Shown here: piece after piece, positions 60,386-64,000 of the stretch
Numbering within the stretch: position 1 is the stretch's first letter
How the letters are laid out: every line of letters begins with the position of its first letter
Assembly: GCA_965229335.1 (NCBI GenBank)
Contig: OZ245874.1
Coordinates: forward strand, 2,976,001 to 3,040,000
DNA length: 64,000 nt
Direction: 5' to 3'
From: JAFKFH01 sp017307375
GTDB lineage: Bacteria > Pseudomonadota > Alphaproteobacteria > Ferrovibrionales > Ferrovibrionaceae
Program-made: the position numbers and the translations under genes
Notes under the pieces: generated by a model
What the model saw: the letters and a program-made list of their open reading frames with translations, nothing else
What the model was told of the DNA's origin: nothing
The model's database searches: none

Positions 60386-61756
60386 ATGAGCGAATCGAGT
60401 TTGCGGCGGCGGGGGAACGGCGCCTTGCATATCGGGGTCATCGGCTCCGGCATCAGCGGCCTCTCGGCGGCCTGGACGTTGTCGCAGGCGCACCACGTGA
60501 CGCTGATCGAGCGCGAGGCGCGCCTGGGCGGTCATTCCAATACCGTCGACGTTCGCGGCGCGGCTGGCGCCGTGCCGGTCGATACCGGCTTCATCGTCTA
60601 CAATCCGGTCAACTATCCCAATCTCGTGGCGCTGTTCGATCATCTCGGTGTCGAAACTCAGCCGAGCGACATGTCGTTTGCCGCGTCGATCGACGACGGG
60701 GCGTTCGAGTATTCGGGCGGCGATCTCGCCGGGCTGGTCGCGCAGCCGACCAACCTGCTGCGTCCCCGGTTCTGGCGGATGCTGCGCGACATCCTGCGCT
60801 TCTACGGCGAGGCGCCTGCCGTTCTCGACCCGGCTTTCGAGCCAGGCCTTACCCTCGGTGACTACCTGTCGCGCGAGGGCTATGGGGAAAGTTTCCTGGA
60901 CGATCACCTGCTGCCGATGGCGGCGGCGATCTGGTCGACCGATGCCCCCGACGTGCGGCAGTTTCCGCTGCGCAGCTTCGTCCGCTTCTGTGCCAGCCAC
61001 GGCCTGCTGAAGCTGCGCGACCGGCCGCAATGGCGCACGGTAACCGGTGGCAGCCGCCGCTATGTCGAACGGCTGGCGGCCGGAATTTCCGGCGAGATCC
61101 GACTGGGTTGCGGTGTGCGCGCGGTCCGGCGTGGCGCAGACGGCGTGATCGTCACCGACGAGACCGGTGCCGAGCAGCGCTTCGACCAGATCGTGCTGGC
61201 GACGCATGCCGATATCTCGCTGCGCCTGCTTGCCGATGCCGGCCACCGCGAACGGGCAATCCTGGGTGCCTTCCGCTACCAGTCCAACACGGCAGTTCTC
61301 CACCACGATCCCGCGCTGATGCCGCGGCGACGGCGTGCCTGGTCGAGCTGGAATTATGTCGGGCAAAGCGGGCGGGTGGCCGGAGGGCCGCTCTGCGTCA
61401 CCTATTGGATGAACCGGCTGCAGCGGCTGCAGGGCATCGACGAGCTTTTTGTTACCCTGAACCCCGATCGGCCGATCGCGGCGGACCGCATCGTCAGGAC
61501 GATCGACTATGCCCACCCCGTCTTCGACCTCGGAACCGAAAAGGCCCAGGCCGAGCTTGGTGGCATCCAGGGGCTGGGCGGCATCTGGCATTGTGGCGCC
61601 TGGGCCGGGTGGGGATTCCACGAGGACGGGCTGCAATCCGGACTGGCCGTGGCCGAGGCGATCGGCGGCGTACGCCGCCCCTGGCACGTCGCAAACGAAT
61701 CCGGGCGTCTCGGTTCCTTGCCGCCGCCGCGTGCAGCCGCGATGGCCGCGGCATGA
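60386..61756 (+). CDS. FAD-dependent amine-oxidase-like oxidoreductase
   Basis: 456 residues starting at 60386, after GGGGGCG. The dinucleotide motif IGVIGSGISGLSAAWTLSQAHHV (16-38), LGGHSNTVDV near 47 and the C-terminal GLGGIWHCGAWAGWGFHEDGLQSGLAVAEAI match the FAD/NAD(P) oxidoreductases that pair with DUF1365 and cyclopropane-type methyltransferases. In Rhodobacter such genes are in the RpoE-ChrR singlet-oxygen regulon and act on membrane fatty acids. The substrate here is unknown. Confidence 0.88.
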   Translation: MSESSLRRRGNGALHIGVIGSGISGLSAAWTLSQAHHVTLIEREARLGGHSNTVDVRGAAGAVPVDTGFIVYNPVNYPNLVALFDHLGVETQPSDMSFAASIDDGAFEYSGGDLAGLVAQPTNLLRPRFWRMLRDILRFYGEAPAVLDPAFEPGLTLGDYLSREGYGESFLDDHLLPMAAAIWSTDAPDVRQFPLRSFVRFCASHGLLKLRDRPQWRTVTGGSRRYVERLAAGISGEIRLGCGVRAVRRGADGVIVTDETGAEQRFDQIVLATHADISLRLLADAGHRERAILGAFRYQSNTAVLHHDPALMPRRRRAWSSWNYVGQSGRVAGGPLCVTYWMNRLQRLQGIDELFVTLNPDRPIAADRIVRTIDYAHPVFDLGTEKAQAELGGIQGLGGIWHCGAWAGWGFHEDGLQSGLAVAEAIGGVRRPWHVANESGRLGSLPPPRAAAMAAA

Positions 61757-62571
61757 GCGAACGTCGCTCCTGCCTCTATGTCGGGGCTGTCACCCATCGG
61801 CGGCACCGGCCGCGCCGCCATGACCTGGCCTACCGCGTCTATGCCGTCTACGTCGATCTCGACGAACTGTCCGACCTCGATTGCCGGCTGTTCGCCCATG
61901 ACCGCTTCAGCCTGCTCAGCCTGCTGGACCGCGATCACGGCGACGGGCGGGCCGGGGGCCTCAAGGACTGGGCGCTGGGCCAGCTGGCACGGGCCGGTAT
62001 CGACACGGCCGGGGTGCGGGTCGGGCTGCTATGCTATCCCCGCGTGCTCGGCTATGTCTTCAATCCGCTGAGCGTCTTCTATTTCGAGGACCCGGCCGGG
62101 CGGATCGTCGCCGTGCTCTACGAGGTCAACAACACCTTCGGGCAGAGGCACGGCTATCTGATCCCCCTGGCCGAGCCCTGCGAGGCCGACGCGATGGTCC
62201 GTCAGGCCTGCGAGAAATCCTTCTATGTCTCGCCGTTCATTGCCGTTACCGGGGGGTATCGCTTCCGCTGGCGCAGGCCTGGTGCCCGTTACGCCCTGAG
62301 TATCGAGCAGGGCGATGCCGACGGACCTTTGCTGACCGCGACTTTTGCCGCGCGGCGCGTGCCGCTCGACGATCGCACGATCCTGTCCGTCTTCCTGCGA
62401 CACCCGCTGGTCACCCTGAAGGTGATCGGTGCGATCCATTGGGAGGCGCTGAAGCTGTGGTCGAAGGGGATCGCCCTGCATCCCCGGCCCGAACCGCCGC
62501 GGGAACCCGTCTCGATTCACTGGCCCGACACCAACCCCGTCGACGGAAGAACCCATGCGCTCTCGGCCTGA
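61753..62571 (+). CDS. DUF1365 family protein
   Basis: 272 residues. LCYPRVLGYVFNPLSVFYFED, EVNNTFGQRHGYLIPL and CEKSFYVSPFI are conserved DUF1365 segments. No signal peptide. Universally linked to the FAD protein and Cfa-like genes, so it probably assists in fatty-acid modification. Overlaps the previous stop by ATGA and the next gene by 17 bases. Confidence 0.92.
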   Translation: MSERRSCLYVGAVTHRRHRPRRHDLAYRVYAVYVDLDELSDLDCRLFAHDRFSLLSLLDRDHGDGRAGGLKDWALGQLARAGIDTAGVRVGLLCYPRVLGYVFNPLSVFYFEDPAGRIVAVLYEVNNTFGQRHGYLIPLAEPCEADAMVRQACEKSFYVSPFIAVTGGYRFRWRRPGARYALSIEQGDADGPLLTATFAARRVPLDDRTILSVFLRHPLVTLKVIGAIHWEALKLWSKGIALHPRPEPPREPVSIHWPDTNPVDGRTHALSA

Positions 62572-63760
62572 TCAGAACCCTGCCCAACTGCCCGCCGTCG
62601 AGCCGCGCTGGTGGTGGTCGCGGATCGACCGTATCGCAAGCCGCCTTGCCCGCGGGCGGCTCACCGTCGTTCTGCCCGGTGGTCAGACGCGCTCCTATGC
62701 CGGTACCGGCGACGGCCCGCAGGCACTGGTCCATCTGCGGCGCTGGCGGGGGCTGTTGCGGGTGCTGGTCAGCGGCGATATCGGGTTTGCCGAGGCCTAC
62801 ATGGCCGGCGACGTCGACAGCCCCGACCTTGCCGCGCTGACCGAACTGTTCGCCCGCAACGAGGCGGCGCTGGCGCAGGAACTGGGCGGCAGCTGGTTGC
62901 GCCGGTTGGTAGACCGGCTGGGCCATCTGGCCCGGGCCAATACCCGGACCGGCAGCCGGCGCAACATCGCCTACCACTACGACCTGGGCAATGCGTTCTA
63001 CCGCCTGTGGCTCGACCCGACCATGACCTATTCGGCCGCCTGGTTCGAGCGTGACGATCAGGATCTGCGGGAGGCGCAGCTGGCGAAGTATCATCGGCTG
63101 GCGCGGCTGGCCGATCTGCAGCCCGGCCTCGATGTGCTCGAGATCGGCTGCGGCTGGGGCGGGTTTGCGCGGATTGCCGCCGAGGACTATGGCTGCAGCG
63201 TGACCGGCCTGACCCTGTCGGCCGAGCAGCATGCCCATGTCGAGGGGCTGGGACTGCCGGCTGTGCGGCCGCTGCTGGTCGATTATCGGGACGCGACCGG
63301 CAGCTATGATCGGATCGTTTCCATCGAGATGTTCGAAGCGGTCGGCGAGGAAAACTGGCCGACCTATTTCCGGCGCATCGGCGAACTGCTCAAGCCCGGT
63401 GGCGTGGCCGCGCTGCAGGTGATCACCATCGACGACCGGCGCTTCGAGAGCTACCGCCGCGGGGCCGACTTCATTCAGAAATACATCTTCCCCGGCGGCA
63501 TGCTGCCCAGCCCGGGCGCCATGCGCCGCGCGATCGCCGAGGCCGGTCTGAAGCTCGTCGCCGAGGACTATTTCGCCGACGGCTACGCCCGGACACTGGA
63601 ACGCTGGCGGCGCGATTTCGAACGGGCCTGGCCCGATATTGCGACCCTCGGCTTCGACGAACGCTTCCGCCGGATGTGGCGCTACTATCTCTGCTACTGC
63701 GAGGCCGGCTTTCGCAGCGGGGCGATCGACGTCGGCCATTTCCGGATCGAGAAGGCGTGA
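62555..63760 (+). CDS. cfa: Cyclopropane-fatty-acyl-phospholipid synthase-like methyltransferase
   Basis: 401 residues. SAM motif VLEIGCGWGGFARIAA near 192-207, YHYDLGNAFYRLWLDPTMTYS near 147, and EMFEAVGEENWPTYF near 263 match the Cfa family. It transfers a methyl or methylene group to unsaturated acyl chains of phospholipids. In some alphaproteobacteria a related enzyme makes methylated or furan fatty acids under singlet-oxygen stress. Overlaps DUF1365 by 17 bases and the MFS gene by ATGA-like GTGA. Confidence 0.92.
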   Translation: MRSRPDQNPAQLPAVEPRWWWSRIDRIASRLARGRLTVVLPGGQTRSYAGTGDGPQALVHLRRWRGLLRVLVSGDIGFAEAYMAGDVDSPDLAALTELFARNEAALAQELGGSWLRRLVDRLGHLARANTRTGSRRNIAYHYDLGNAFYRLWLDPTMTYSAAWFERDDQDLREAQLAKYHRLARLADLQPGLDVLEIGCGWGGFARIAAEDYGCSVTGLTLSAEQHAHVEGLGLPAVRPLLVDYRDATGSYDRIVSIEMFEAVGEENWPTYFRRIGELLKPGGVAALQVITIDDRRFESYRRGADFIQKYIFPGGMLPSPGAMRRAIAEAGLKLVAEDYFADGYARTLERWRRDFERAWPDIATLGFDERFRRMWRYYLCYCEAGFRSGAIDVGHFRIEKA

Positions 63761-64000
63761 TCGGCCGCGGCGCGCTGGTAGCCTATGCGCTGCCGGCGCT
63801 GGCGCTCTCGCTGCCGACCATTCCGGCCTACGTCTATCTGCCCGGGCTCTATGCCGAGCGCGTCGGTCTCGCCTCGACGGCAGCCATCCTCTTCGCGGTC
63901 AGGATGGCCGACATCCTGGCGGACCCGCTGGTCGGCTGGGTTGCGGACCGGTGGGGGCGGCGCAAGGCGCTGATCGCGGTCGGCGCGCCGATTGCCGGTA
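63757..64000 (+). CDS. MFS (GPH-like) transporter, 5' part
   Basis: 81 codons from a GTG at 63757 to the window edge. It begins MIGRGALVAYALPALALSL, has hydrophobic segments, and carries the MFS motif VGWVADRWGRRKAL near 60-73. The gene continues outside the window. An MFS gene follows cfa in the Rhodobacter RpoE regulon, consistent with the same operon. The substrate is unknown. Confidence 0.85.
   Translation, partial: MIGRGALVAYALPALALSLPTIPAYVYLPGLYAERVGLASTAAILFAVRMADILADPLVGWVADRWGRRKALIAVGAPIAG

Noticed and set aside
1..64000. CRISPR arrays, insertion sequences, phage genes, tRNA or rRNA genes
   Set aside because: No regularly spaced repeats, transposase or integrase motifs, or tRNA/rRNA-like sequences were recognised on reading both strands.

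Overview
The window is GC-rich (roughly two thirds G+C by eye), densely packed chromosomal DNA, with many ATGA or TAATG start/stop overlaps. NasS/NasT nitrate control, an RpoE-ChrR pair with a Rhodobacter-like regulon, an Anbu operon and an aerobic aminoethylphosphonate cluster all point to an alphaproteobacterium, probably Rhodospirillales or a related order. This placement is inferred from gene content. No rRNA, tRNA, CRISPR array, insertion sequence or phage gene was seen.

Layout. 1-925: 5' part of an unrecognised protein. 1012-5390 (minus): one tight operon of amidohydrolase, FixH/YtkA-like protein, MauG-like di-haem peroxidase, OmpR-type regulator and PAS histidine kinase. 5597-9528: four-gene Anbu (ancestral proteasome) operon. 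9539-16349: surface-glycan-like island, partly AT-richer, with an OGT-like glycosyltransferase, a methyltransferase, a sulfotransferase, two DegT-family proteins (one without its catalytic lysine) and a WbqC protein. 16427-18448: periplasmic binding proteins, including a decayed duplicate. 18551-23659 (minus): nrtD-nrtB-nrtA-nasS and nasT. The gap between nasT and nasS holds what reads as a complete control region: sigma-54 promoter, tandem hexaloop ANTAR target, and intrinsic terminator.

23741-28942: anion transporter, amidase-TetR pair with a near-perfect palindromic operator, a ketopantoate-reductase-like gene and purU. 28994-31502: a two-repeat secreted protein and a LysR-amine oxidase pair. 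31612-40770: phosphonate operon phnW-phnA-phnY-pbfA plus an ABC importer, able in principle to take up 2-aminoethylphosphonate and its (R)-1-hydroxy derivative and break them down to acetate, ammonia and phosphate. 40712-45988 (minus): sensor kinase, serine deaminase, TPR-like methyltransferase.

46117-49971: ECF41 sigma module whose upstream region carries an exact match to the published ECF41 promoter, then a MarR-flanked DUF899-DUF1579-VOC operon. 49965-58824: an unrecognised 567-residue protein, acid phosphatase, threonine deaminase, cysteine-synthase-like enzyme, GlxA-type regulator with a perfect 12-bp inverted repeat, aldo/keto reductase, cobQ and a small secreted protein. 58874-64000: chrR-rpoE facing an FAD protein-DUF1365-Cfa-MFS operon. 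Two RpoE-like promoters, each TGATCC-N18-TA, lie in the divergent gap. This resembles the singlet-oxygen regulon of Rhodobacter.
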